A stretch of DNA of 64,000 nucleotides from Bradyrhizobium sp. OK095 (lineage in GTDB: Bacteria; Pseudomonadota; Alphaproteobacteria; Rhizobiales; Xanthobacteraceae). A model generated the notes under the pieces. That model had not been told where the DNA came from and did not search any database. It was given only the letters and a program-made list of their open reading frames with translations. Location: positions 1 to 64,000 of the forward strand of contig NZ_FOBX01000012.1 in the NCBI RefSeq assembly GCF_900109945.1, read 5' to 3'. Each line of letters opens with the position of its first letter. Positions within the stretch are counted from its first letter, which is position 1. This document shows, one piece after another, positions 17,695-25,293 of this stretch. The translations under genes were made by a program, and so were the position numbers.

Positions 17695-17946
17695 CTAGGG
17701 CTTCTTGAACAGGCTGATTACGTCCGCTGTGTCGGTCGGCAAAGCAACCCCGGCAAGCGCCGGTGCTTTCAAGAATTGGCGCAGTGCTTCGTCGAATTCA
17801 TCGAGCGAGATAGCTTTCTCCACCGGCAACGTGGTCCGCGCAAATTTTGGGGCGGCGAATCCGCTTTCCGCGTCTTGCCGTTTGATCTGGATCAAGCTGG
17901 TCGCGCGCGACGGGCCGCTACGTCTCCCTGAGGGAACCACGCCCAA
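17695..17946 (-). CDS. hypothetical protein, doubtful N terminus
   Basis: The 83-residue frame ends with a plausible helix SLDEFDEALRQFLKAPALAG and VISLFKKP. The first 20 residues run across a perfect FixK/Fnr box (17882-17895) that serves the next gene, so the true start, if the gene is real, is probably further in. No ribosome binding site is evident. The rest of the 17550-17963 gap contains nothing else recognisable. Confidence 0.35.
   Translation of the reverse strand: MGVVPSGRRSGPSRATSLIQIKRQDAESGFAAPKFARTTLPVEKAISLDEFDEALRQFLKAPALAGVALPTDTADVISLFKKP
17882..17895. promoter_or_regulatory. FixK/Fnr box upstream of AI-2E-type permease
   Basis: TTGATCTGGATCAA is a perfect 14-bp TTGAT-N4-ATCAA palindrome. 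It is centred about 75 bases before the GTG of the permease gene, compatible with activation at the usual -41.5 position and a short leader. Confidence 0.7.
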
Positions 17947-17963
17947 GGGACAGGCCCCAAATC

Positions 17964-19085
17964 GTGAAGACGCTTCGCAGCTTTCTGCCGGCTGATGCCG
18001 TCGTCCAGCTCGTGATCCGGCTTGGGTTGCTGGCGCTGCTGATCCTGTGGGCGTTCCTGATCAGCAAGCCGTTCGTGCCGATCCTGACCTGGAGCGCGGT
18101 GCTGGCGGTGGCGTTCTATCCAGTCTTCAGCTGGCTCGCCAAACTTCTGGGCGGCAGCCCTCGCATTGCGGCGACGATCCTCACTTTGGTCATGCTCGGC
18201 ATCGTCATTGGCCCGGCGGCCTGGCTTGGCCTCAGCGCCGTCGATGGGATCAGGGAGATCGCAGGCCAGATCGGTACCGGCGACCTCGCGCTTCAGGCCG
18301 CCCCCGAGCGGATCAAGAGCTGGCCCTTGATTGGCCCTCAGCTCTACGAGCTCTGGAATCTGGCCTACACCAATGTCCGCGCGGTGCTGCGTGAGGTGAC
18401 GCCGTATCTGAAGCCGCTCGCCGGGATCATGCTGTCATTCGCCGGCAGCGCCGGCGTCGGCACGCTCCAATTCCTGCTCTCGGTGCTGGTCGCCGGTTTC
18501 CTGTTTCCGCACGGGCCGCAGCTCGCCGCCGCGATCCGCAGTTTCCTGTTCCGGATCGTGCCGGAGCAAAGCGAGCATTTTCTCGAGCTCTCAGGTGCGA
18601 CCATCCGTGCGGTGTCGCAGGGCGTCATCGGGGTTGCGATCATCCAGGCGTTGCTTGCCGGCATCGGCTTCAAGCTTGCCGCCATTCCGAGCGCGGGTCT
18701 GCTCGCTATCATGGTTCTCCTGCTTTCGATTGTGCAGATCGGCCCGGCCATCGTGCTCATTCCCGTCGTCATCTGGATCTGGATGGACAAGGGCGTAACC
18801 ACTGCGGTGCCTCTGACCGTGTTCCTCGTCGCCGTCGGCCTGCTCGACAACATTTTAAAGCCGCTGGTGATGGGGCGGGGACTGACGACGCCGACGCTCG
18901 TGATCCTGGTTGGCGTAATCGGCGGAACGCTCGCGCATGGCATCATCGGCCTCTTCATCGGGCCGATCATCCTCGCGGTCGCCTGGGAACTCGCGGCCGC
19001 ATGGATCCGGATCGAGCGCACCGTGCCTGCCGGGTTCGGCAAGAGGACCGACCCCGCGATCGACGCGACCTTGCAGCAGCTCTGA
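17964..19085 (+). CDS. AI-2E/PerM family transporter
   Basis: The 373-residue membrane protein has the family's layout of about eight hydrophobic segments. An N-terminal pair comes first (LGLLALLILWAFLI, WSAVLAVAFYPVFSW). A central amphipathic region lies around residues 85-150. A C-terminal bundle has the conserved segment LLAIMVLLLSIVQIGPAIVLIPVVIWIW and a late DNILKPLVMGRG motif. Members export signalling molecules or act in Na+/H+ exchange; the substrate here is not known. The start is GTG. A K+ channel gene follows after nine bases and a FixK box precedes, so expression is probably oxygen-linked. Confidence 0.85.
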   Translation: MKTLRSFLPADAVVQLVIRLGLLALLILWAFLISKPFVPILTWSAVLAVAFYPVFSWLAKLLGGSPRIAATILTLVMLGIVIGPAAWLGLSAVDGIREIAGQIGTGDLALQAAPERIKSWPLIGPQLYELWNLAYTNVRAVLREVTPYLKPLAGIMLSFAGSAGVGTLQFLLSVLVAGFLFPHGPQLAAAIRSFLFRIVPEQSEHFLELSGATIRAVSQGVIGVAIIQALLAGIGFKLAAIPSAGLLAIMVLLLSIVQIGPAIVLIPVVIWIWMDKGVTTAVPLTVFLVAVGLLDNILKPLVMGRGLTTPTLVILVGVIGGTLAHGIIGLFIGPIILAVAWELAAAWIRIERTVPAGFGKRTDPAIDATLQQL

Positions 19086-19094
19086 GCGAGTCCC

Positions 19095-19556
19095 ATGATA
19101 TTGCAATTGACGGTCGGCGCCCTGGTGAGCGCGATCAATATCGGGATCCATGCGCTGGTCACAGTCGTCGCCGTCGCGATCGCCCGCGGCGCCGGCCATC
19201 GAAGGACCGGACGGCCGAGATTGCAACTGATGGCCGTGATGGTGGCGACCGCGGCGGTCCTGGAGGTCGCACACGCTCTGGAAGTTCTGGTGTGGGCCTG
19301 GACGTATCACATCGTCCAAGCCGCCGCGCCCGGCAGCGATCTGCTCTATTTCGCCTTCGTCAACTACACGACGCTCGGCTATGGCGACATCACGCCGGTG
19401 CGCGAATGGCGGCTCATCGGGCCGTTGACAGCCATGAACGGTGTGTTGCTGTTTGGCTGGTCAGCCGCGATCCTGTTCGAGGTGTTGCGCAAGACGCTCG
19501 ACTACGTCGGTTTGATCAAGGACGACTTCATCCCAGGAAGAGGATCAGAGCCGTGA
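19095..19556 (+). CDS. small two-helix potassium channel
   Basis: The 153-residue protein has membrane helices around residues 5-25 and 45-70. A pore loop carries the K+ selectivity filter in the segment YTTLGYGDITP, and a last helix LTAMNGVLLFGWSAAILFEVL follows. This is the Ion_trans_2 family of simple channels without a cytosolic RCK domain. It lies nine bases downstream of the AI-2E-type permease gene, under the same FixK box. It probably adjusts membrane potential or K+ under energy stress; this role is inferred. Confidence 0.85.
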   Translation: MILQLTVGALVSAINIGIHALVTVVAVAIARGAGHRRTGRPRLQLMAVMVATAAVLEVAHALEVLVWAWTYHIVQAAAPGSDLLYFAFVNYTTLGYGDITPVREWRLIGPLTAMNGVLLFGWSAAILFEVLRKTLDYVGLIKDDFIPGRGSEP

Positions 19557-19637
19557 ACGCGACTGGCAGCGCGCGCCTTCCGCAGCGCAGCAGATCGAGC
19601 TGAGCGTCAATGCACGATGCTGCTGCACTGGGCCGGA

Positions 19638-20321
19638 TCAGGGCTGCAGGTCGAGGCCCGCGAGCTTCTCCCTGTCCAGTAACACGATCTGGCGTTGGGT
19701 GTTGCCGATGAAGCCGAGAATGCCCAGCTCATGCAACCGCGACAAAGCGCGGGAGACAGTTTCAAGCGTCAAGCCGAGATAATCGGCGATATCGCGCCGC
19801 GACATCGGGAGCGCCATGACGCCGGCGGCCGTCAGCCGTTTGTCCATCTCGAGCAGGAAGGCCGCGACCCGCTCCAGCGAGGTCTTGCGGCCGAGCAGCA
19901 GCATATGATCTTCGGCGTGCTGGAGATTGTTCGTGGTCATGCTGAGCAGGTTCTTGGCGACCACGGCGTCGCTCTCGGCCACGATCTCGAGACTTTGCCG
20001 CTTGACGAGACGCACGCTGGTATCGACGATCGCCTCCGTCGTGAAGCGGTGCTCGCTTCCGTTCTCAAGGCCGAAGATGTCGCCGGAAAGATGAAAGGCA
20101 CCGATCTGCCTGCGGCCGTCCGACAGCAGCTTGTAGCTTCGCACCGCACCAGACTTGACCTGATAGACGTATTCGGCGGGCTCTTTCTCGCCGTAGATTT
20201 CGTTTCCCTTTTTATAGGAAAATTCGCTTAAACTAACGAACGCATTTGAATCGCTGGTCATGCCGAGATCGCGGAGGGAATTGGGGCGCAGTGCGGAATC
20301 CGTCGTGATGCGAACAAACAT
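19638..20321 (-). CDS. FixK-type Crp/Fnr transcription regulator
   Basis: The 227-residue protein has a cyclic-nucleotide-binding-like beta barrel. The segment YQVKSGAVRSYKLLSDGRRQIGAFHLSGDIFGLE carries the family's turn. A long dimer helix follows, then a C-terminal winged helix MSRRDIADYLGLTLETVSRALSRLHELG, whose E-TVSR recognition helix is the FixK/Fnr type that binds TTGA-N6-TCAA. There is no N-terminal Cys cluster, so it does not sense oxygen through a 4Fe-4S centre as Fnr does. The ATG at 20321 follows GAGGAG; a TTG at 20327 is less likely. Seven matching boxes occur downstream in the window. Confidence 0.9.
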   Translation of the reverse strand: MFVRITTDSALRPNSLRDLGMTSDSNAFVSLSEFSYKKGNEIYGEKEPAEYVYQVKSGAVRSYKLLSDGRRQIGAFHLSGDIFGLENGSEHRFTTEAIVDTSVRLVKRQSLEIVAESDAVVAKNLLSMTTNNLQHAEDHMLLLGRKTSLERVAAFLLEMDKRLTAAGVMALPMSRRDIADYLGLTLETVSRALSRLHELGILGFIGNTQRQIVLLDREKLAGLDLQP

Positions 20322-20442
20322 GGCCAACTCCTCAGCTCATCGCCGAATTGGTCTGTCAGACAAATACTCATCGCAGGAAATGCGCCGCGCCTACCCACTC
20401 CCGCCGAAGTTGATTTTCGACCAAGGCCGTATTTCAATCCAT

Positions 20443-20471
20443 TGTCCTAAGGTGCATAGTACCAAAGGACA
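20443..20471. promoter_or_regulatory. inverted repeat in the regulator-regulator intergenic region
   Basis: TGTCCTAAGGT, a 7-base spacer and ACCAAAGGACA form an 11-bp dyad with two mismatches. It lies in the 302-base gap between the divergent FixK-like (start 20321) and FixJ-like (start 20624) genes. It could be an operator for either. Apart from this dyad the gap shows no convincing gene. Confidence 0.35.
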
Positions 20472-20623
20472 GCACATGCGCTTGCTGTATGAATTGAGAA
20501 CTGTTCGATATGAGCGGGAATACTTCCCGTTGCGAAGCACATCATCTATTTCGAATGATTGGGCAGTGGCGCTGCCCCGATGTTAAGAATTGATATTCTC
20601 CCCAAACTGCGAGAGGTCAAACG

Positions 20624-21247
20624 GTGCCCGGCCTTGTCCACGTGGTCGACGACGACCCTTCGTTCCGTACCGCGATCGAACGCCGGCTGAAGCTTGCTGG
20701 TTACGAGGTCGCGACCTACGCGACGGCCGAAGGTTTTCTGGACGCGGGCCTCGACGACGCGCAACCGGGATGCATCCTTCTCGACGTCCGGATTCCCGGG
20801 CTGAGCGGGCCCGATTTGCAGGGCCGCCTGATCGCGCGGGGTTCGACGCTCCCGATCATCTTCCTGACTGGGTATGCCGACACGCCGACCACAGTGCGCG
20901 CGATCAAGGCCGGCGCGGAAGATGTTTTGACCAAGCCGGTATCGTCAGAACAATTGCTGGATGCGATCGTGCGTGCTCTGGCGCAGCAGAACGCAGCGCG
21001 TGCGCAACACGGAAAGTTGGAGACTTTCCGGGCCTGCCTCGCTACGCTCACTCGGCGTGAACGACAGGTGTTCGATTTCATCGTGCGTGGAAAGATCAAC
21101 AAGCAAACCGCTCATGAACTCGGAACAACCGAACGCACCGTGAAGGCGCACCGACACCAGGTGATGGAAAAGATGCAGGCCCACTCGCTGGCCGAGCTCG
21201 TTTCGATCGCGGAACGGCTCGGAATGCTCGACCCGAGCATTGTCTAG
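20624..21247 (+). CDS. FixJ-type (NarL/LuxR) response regulator
   Basis: The 207-residue protein has a receiver domain with acidic pair Asp10-Asp11, phosphorylation site Asp54 (ILLDVRIPG), Thr82 (LTGYAD) and Lys104 (LTKP). A LuxR-type helix-turn-helix follows: LTRRERQVFDFIVRGKINKQ and ERTVKAHRHQVMEKM. This is the FixJ/TtrR subgroup. The GTG start follows GAGAGGT. No kinase gene is adjacent. The FixL-like histidine kinase at 36907-38802 is the only candidate partner in the window. It is divergent from the FixK-like gene, as in oxygen-response cascades. Confidence 0.9.
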   Translation: MPGLVHVVDDDPSFRTAIERRLKLAGYEVATYATAEGFLDAGLDDAQPGCILLDVRIPGLSGPDLQGRLIARGSTLPIIFLTGYADTPTTVRAIKAGAEDVLTKPVSSEQLLDAIVRALAQQNAARAQHGKLETFRACLATLTRRERQVFDFIVRGKINKQTAHELGTTERTVKAHRHQVMEKMQAHSLAELVSIAERLGMLDPSIV

Positions 21248-21295
21248 TCTCCTGAGCGAACGTGGCCTCCTGCCAATATGTACCGTGCGGCTTGA

Positions 21296-21868
21296 TCATT
21301 CGTCGACATATTGCTCGAGTGTCTTTGCCGGCGCGCCCTTATGGATGGCGGCGAACTGGGTTAACGGCACTGAGGTCGTCAGCGCCAACAGATTGGAGTC
21401 GACGGTCTCAAGGACCAGCGCCTTTCCGGATTCCATCTGCTTGACGATCGCCGCCGGTGCGACATCGGCCGCGATGCAGGCGTTGGTCAGGCACCAGCTA
21501 TAGGGGACGCGAACGGGGCTGCCCTGGTCGACGGCCAGCTTGACCGGCGTTTGCAGATACATGCCGACTGGCACGAGCAGTTGCAGCCGCGCGGTCGGAG
21601 AGCCTTCGCGCTCGATCAGATCAACGCGCACCGCCATCTGGCCGGTCGGGAATTTGCCTGATATCGAGGTCCGGCACAGCGTTGGTGCGCCGCCGGCCTT
21701 GAAGCAGAGTTTTTTCCAGTCACCATAGGCGATGTCCTTGGCCTCGCGCTGACCGCGCGTTGCGACTTCGGCAGGCTTATCGGCCTGCGCAGCGAGACCG
21801 GGGAACGCGGCGGTCGTGGTCACCGCTACGACGGCGAGGGCAGTGAGATAATCACGGGCGCTGGGCAT
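21296..21868 (-). CDS. IalB-family (invasion-associated locus B) exported protein
   Basis: The 190-residue protein begins with a signal peptide (hydrophobic LTALAVVAVTTTAAF, cleavage near GLAAQA). It then has the IalB pattern: YGDWKKLCFK, LCRTS, the V-P-V-G-M-Y-L-Q segment, YSWCLTNACIA and a helix at KQMESGKALVLE. The Cys residues form the family's paired disulfides. In Bartonella IalB supports invasion; in soil rhizobia the family is common and its job unknown. The ATG follows GGAG. It is the last gene of a leftward operon after an alpha/beta hydrolase. Confidence 0.85.
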   Translation of the reverse strand: MPSARDYLTALAVVAVTTTAAFPGLAAQADKPAEVATRGQREAKDIAYGDWKKLCFKAGGAPTLCRTSISGKFPTGQMAVRVDLIEREGSPTARLQLLVPVGMYLQTPVKLAVDQGSPVRVPYSWCLTNACIAADVAPAAIVKQMESGKALVLETVDSNLLALTTSVPLTQFAAIHKGAPAKTLEQYVDE

Positions 21869-21891
21869 GGTCGCGTCTCCGGAGCCGGACT

Positions 21892-22773
21892 CTATTTTTG
21901 CGCGTTGATAAATTTCGTCACCAGCGGCGACCAGAGCGGGATCGCGTCAGCGGAGCCGATGAAGAAATGTCCCTCATTGCCGAATGGCGGCATCAGATGG
22001 TACTCGGCCTTGCCGCCGGCGGCGGTGAAGGCCGCATGCATGCGCTTCGACAAATCGGGGCCGAAGAACGTGTCGTTCTCGATGTAAATCCACAGCATTG
22101 GCACCCGCGATGTGCGGCCGAAATCTGCGGTTGCTTCGACCAGCTTATCCGGCGCGCAATTGTTGTTGGGCTTGCCGCCGACGCGGCCGCCGCGCCCGGC
22201 GGCGAAGGTGATGATTGCCTTCACTTGCGGCGGGTTCACGCTTGACAGCGCGATGGAGGCCCAGCCGCCCGCGGACTGGCCGACCACGATCACGTCCCTC
22301 GGAATGATGCGCTTCTCGGCCGCCATGTAATCGATGATCCAGAGATCGACTTGCGCGACGGCAAGTCCCGCGTCATGGAAGTTGGGATTGGTGCACTTGC
22401 CGACCTTCGAAAAGAACGGGCCGAACAGTGCGCGATCGGGGATATCGATCGCCTGTGCGCCGTAACCGCTGCCCACCGGCGCCACCACGAGATAGCCACG
22501 CCTGGCGAACCACTTGGCGGCGTCGCGAAATTCGACCAGTGGAAAGAAGCTGCGGTCGGTCGGATTGAGCGAGACGCCGTGGTTCATGATCACCAGCGGG
22601 AAGGGGCCATCGCCGACCGGGCGGACCAAATAGGCGAACATTGGCAGCGGTAGGGGGAGGGCCCAGATCTCCTCCTGGATGCGGATGTCCTCCTCGGCGC
22701 GTGCGGGTGCGGCGAAAACGGCGAGGAACAGCAGGACGATCGCAATCGGTCGGAAGATCGCAGCCAAACGCAT
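21892..22773 (-). CDS. exported alpha/beta hydrolase (dienelactone hydrolase-like)
   Basis: The 293-residue product has a signal peptide (IAIVLLFLAVFAAPARA). It then has a strand-turn FPLVIMNHGVS (oxyanion region), the nucleophile elbow VVGQSAGGWAS, an acid after LWIYIENDTFF and a late His in NEGHFF. These are the catalytic Ser-Asp-His parts of alpha/beta hydrolases. A Cys pair (KCTNPNFH and NNNCAPDK) may form a disulfide in the periplasm. Start chosen at 22773 because GGAGGT precedes it and the signal peptide begins there. It follows the antiporter gene by 11 bases. Confidence 0.8.
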   Translation of the reverse strand: MRLAAIFRPIAIVLLFLAVFAAPARAEEDIRIQEEIWALPLPLPMFAYLVRPVGDGPFPLVIMNHGVSLNPTDRSFFPLVEFRDAAKWFARRGYLVVAPVGSGYGAQAIDIPDRALFGPFFSKVGKCTNPNFHDAGLAVAQVDLWIIDYMAAEKRIIPRDVIVVGQSAGGWASIALSSVNPPQVKAIITFAAGRGGRVGGKPNNNCAPDKLVEATADFGRTSRVPMLWIYIENDTFFGPDLSKRMHAAFTAAGGKAEYHLMPPFGNEGHFFIGSADAIPLWSPLVTKFINAQK

Positions 22774-22784
22774 GGCGACCTCCC

Positions 22785-24473
22785 TCAGCCGGTAAAGGTG
22801 GCGGCCACGATGATCGGGCCGAGCACCGTCAAAACGACATTCCCGATCGCGTAAGGGACAGCCACGCCCAGCACCGGGGTCTGGCTTTCGGCAACGTCGC
22901 AAGCCCCGGTCACTGCGGCGTCCACGGTCATTGCGCCAGCCAGCGCGCCGCAGGTGATGACAGGGTTCATGCGCAGCACGTAGTGCGCAAAGAGTGTCGC
23001 GACTGTCAGCGGCACCAGTGTGATGACAAGCCCCATGCCGACCAGCAGGAGGCCATGGGCCTGGATCGCGGCCCAGGCGGCAGCGCCGTTGCCAAGTCCG
23101 ATCGCTGCGATGAAGCCGCCGAGCCCGAGATCGCTCAGGGTCTGCTGTGCCGCGGGCGGCAGGGCGCCTATGGTCGGCCGGCGCGAACGCAACCAGCCGC
23201 AGACGAGGCCGGCAATCAACGCTCCGCCGCCCCCGCCCAGCGTCAGCGCGACACTGCCGACCCTGAAGCTGACGAGACCTGCGAGCAGACCCGCGGCGAT
23301 ACCGGCGGCGAGGAAGGCAATATCGGCGCGGTCGCCGGAGCGGAGGATCTGGCCGACGCTTGCCGAGGCCCGCTCGATGTTGCGGGTGCTCCCGACCAGC
23401 GTCATGACGTCGCCGACATAGACCCGCGTATCCGGGCTCAGCGGTACTTCACGGCCGATTCGCGTGAGCGCGCGCAGGAAAACGCCGCGCGCGCTGACGC
23501 CGACGCGCTCGGCGACATCCTTGACCGACCGGCCGTGGAGCTTGCGATTGTCGACGAGGACATCGACCACGTTGCCTGGGATCGATTTCAGGATCTCGTC
23601 GGCATCGATCTCCGTGCCGATGATCGGCTTGGCGCCGACGATGACGGCTGTACGTCCCTCGATGACGATGTCATCGCCAGCCTCGAGTACGGTGTCCAGA
23701 TGCGGTTCGACGTCCAGTCCCTGGCGCACGACGCGCGAGACGACGGTCCGGCTGCCGATCTGCTCTTCGATCGCCTGGATGGTGCGGCCTGCACCGACCG
23801 ATACGCGATAGGCGCGCGCCTGGAATTTACGGTAGGACAGGTTCTCGGTCTTCGGAGGATCTCCGCCAGCGAGCTCGGCTTCGAGCTTCTTTGCTTCCAG
23901 CTTCAAGTCGATCCGCATCAGCTTCGGCGCAACGAAAGGAACGAAGATAAGCGTCAGGATATAGCCGAGCACATAAGTCACGGCGTAGCCTGCGGCGATG
24001 TTCGCCTCCTGCTGCTCCAGGACGCTCTTGGCGAGCCCCAACTGCGCCAGCGCGCCCGACGCTGTGCCGATGACGGAGGATTGGGTCAGTGCTCCGGCCG
24101 CAATGCCGGAGGCCGTGCCGGGATCGAGCCGGAAAGCGTAGGCGAACAAGAGCACCAGGGTGAGTCCTGTGCCGCCGAGCACGAGCGCCATGGCGACCTG
24201 TGCGAGGGTGCGGACGCTTAGCGACGCAAAGAACTCCGGTCCAGACCTGTAGCCGATGGTGAACACGAACAGGCTGAACAGGATCACGCGCAGCAGCGAG
24301 GGAAATGTGAAGGTCCCGAGTTGCCCGATCAGCACGGCCACGATCAGGATGCACGCCGTGGTGCCGACCGCGAAGCCGCGGATCTTGATGCGGCCGAGAA
24401 TGGTGCCGATGGCAACAGCCAGCAGCAAGAAAATTTCCGGAGCCGCGGAAATGACCCACTTGACGGTATCCAT
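22785..24473 (-). CDS. AspT/YbjL-family antiporter with RCK domains
   Basis: The 562-residue protein has five to six N-terminal helices (IFLLLAVAIGTILGR, GTTACILIVAVLIG), then a cytosolic middle with two TrkA-C-like domains near residues 200-375. A second set of helices closes with the family segment GALAGAMTVDAAVTGACD. This is the aspartate:alanine exchanger family. The GGGGGA binding site precedes the ATG. A FixK box at 24531-24544 lies 58 bases upstream in the divergent promoter. It is a paralogue of the antiporter at 29947-31647. The true substrate pair is not known. Confidence 0.85.
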   Translation of the reverse strand: MDTVKWVISAAPEIFLLLAVAIGTILGRIKIRGFAVGTTACILIVAVLIGQLGTFTFPSLLRVILFSLFVFTIGYRSGPEFFASLSVRTLAQVAMALVLGGTGLTLVLLFAYAFRLDPGTASGIAAGALTQSSVIGTASGALAQLGLAKSVLEQQEANIAAGYAVTYVLGYILTLIFVPFVAPKLMRIDLKLEAKKLEAELAGGDPPKTENLSYRKFQARAYRVSVGAGRTIQAIEEQIGSRTVVSRVVRQGLDVEPHLDTVLEAGDDIVIEGRTAVIVGAKPIIGTEIDADEILKSIPGNVVDVLVDNRKLHGRSVKDVAERVGVSARGVFLRALTRIGREVPLSPDTRVYVGDVMTLVGSTRNIERASASVGQILRSGDRADIAFLAAGIAAGLLAGLVSFRVGSVALTLGGGGGALIAGLVCGWLRSRRPTIGALPPAAQQTLSDLGLGGFIAAIGLGNGAAAWAAIQAHGLLLVGMGLVITLVPLTVATLFAHYVLRMNPVITCGALAGAMTVDAAVTGACDVAESQTPVLGVAVPYAIGNVVLTVLGPIIVAATFTG

Positions 24474-24530
24474 GGTCCTATTCCCCCGGCGCTTTGCGAC
24501 GGACTTGAATCCCGGAACCCGGGGACTTGC

Positions 24531-24544
24531 TTGATCCAGATCAA
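24531..24544. promoter_or_regulatory. FixK/Fnr box in divergent antiporter/DUF1275 promoter
   Basis: TTGATCCAGATCAA is a perfect 14-bp palindrome, 58 bases before the leftward antiporter start and 65 bases before the rightward DUF1275 start. It could activate both operons. Confidence 0.7.
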
Positions 24545-24609
24545 TCCTCCGCGCCGGTCAATCGCATCGATGGGATCATGCAGCATCTGCGAAAGCCGAA
24601 ATTTCGGAC

Positions 24610-25293
24610 ATGAGTTCTCTGGATGTGGTCGCCGGTTCGTCGATCCGTCGCGACGAGACGGTCGAGGTTGCTTTGCTTCTGGCGTTCGCCGGCGGGTATA
24701 TCGACGCCTATACCTGGATCATTCACGGTGTGATGGCCAACGCCCAGACCGCCAATCTCGTCCTGCTCTGGGTTTATGGGGCCGCCGGAACGTGGGACAG
24801 GGCGCTGCACTTCGTTCCTCCAATTCTCGCATTTGCCGTCGGCATCGTCATGGCCGCCCGGTTGCGCCGGGCCGCGGGTGAGCGTGCCCCCGCAATCAGC
24901 ACGCTCATTGAAATCGTGCTCCTGATCGCGATCGGCATTCTGCACAACCGCCTGCCGGACCTTGCAGGCACGCTCGGCATCTCACTCGTCGCCGCCATGC
25001 AGGCCGCGATCTTCGTCAAGGTCGAGGGGACGGCTTGCAGCACGGTGATGATCACCGGCAACATGCGTCAGGCCATCGAGGCCTTGTTTGCTACAGCGTC
25101 CGGAGGCGGACCGCCCGGGACACTTCGCCGCGCCGGCATCTTCGTCGCCTTGTGCATCGTTTTCGGCTTCGGGGCCGCCGTCGGCGCCTTCGCGACCAAG
25201 GGCATCCCTGACCTCGCGCTCGGCGTCCCCGTCGTTGCACTGCTGATCGTCTTGCTGCGCTGCGAGGTCCAACGCGATGAGGCGCTCAGATGA
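24610..25293 (+). CDS. DUF1275 (YoaK-type) membrane protein
   Basis: The 227-residue protein has six hydrophobic segments and the family's hallmark opening FAGGYIDAYTWIIHG, followed by ANAQTANLVLL and a later MITGNMRQ segment. The biochemical role of DUF1275 is unsettled; members are inner-membrane proteins. Its last bases ATGA overlap the start of the SulP transporter gene, so the two are coupled. The pair is under the FixK box shared with the divergent antiporter. Confidence 0.85.
   Translation: MSSLDVVAGSSIRRDETVEVALLLAFAGGYIDAYTWIIHGVMANAQTANLVLLWVYGAAGTWDRALHFVPPILAFAVGIVMAARLRRAAGERAPAISTLIEIVLLIAIGILHNRLPDLAGTLGISLVAAMQAAIFVKVEGTACSTVMITGNMRQAIEALFATASGGGPPGTLRRAGIFVALCIVFGFGAAVGAFATKGIPDLALGVPVVALLIVLLRCEVQRDEALR

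Noticed and set aside
22641..24221. Plus-strand open frame of 526 codons opposite the antiporter gene
   Set aside because: Low-complexity Arg/Asp/Ala composition and no hydrophobic or catalytic pattern; the minus-strand antiporter explains the region.
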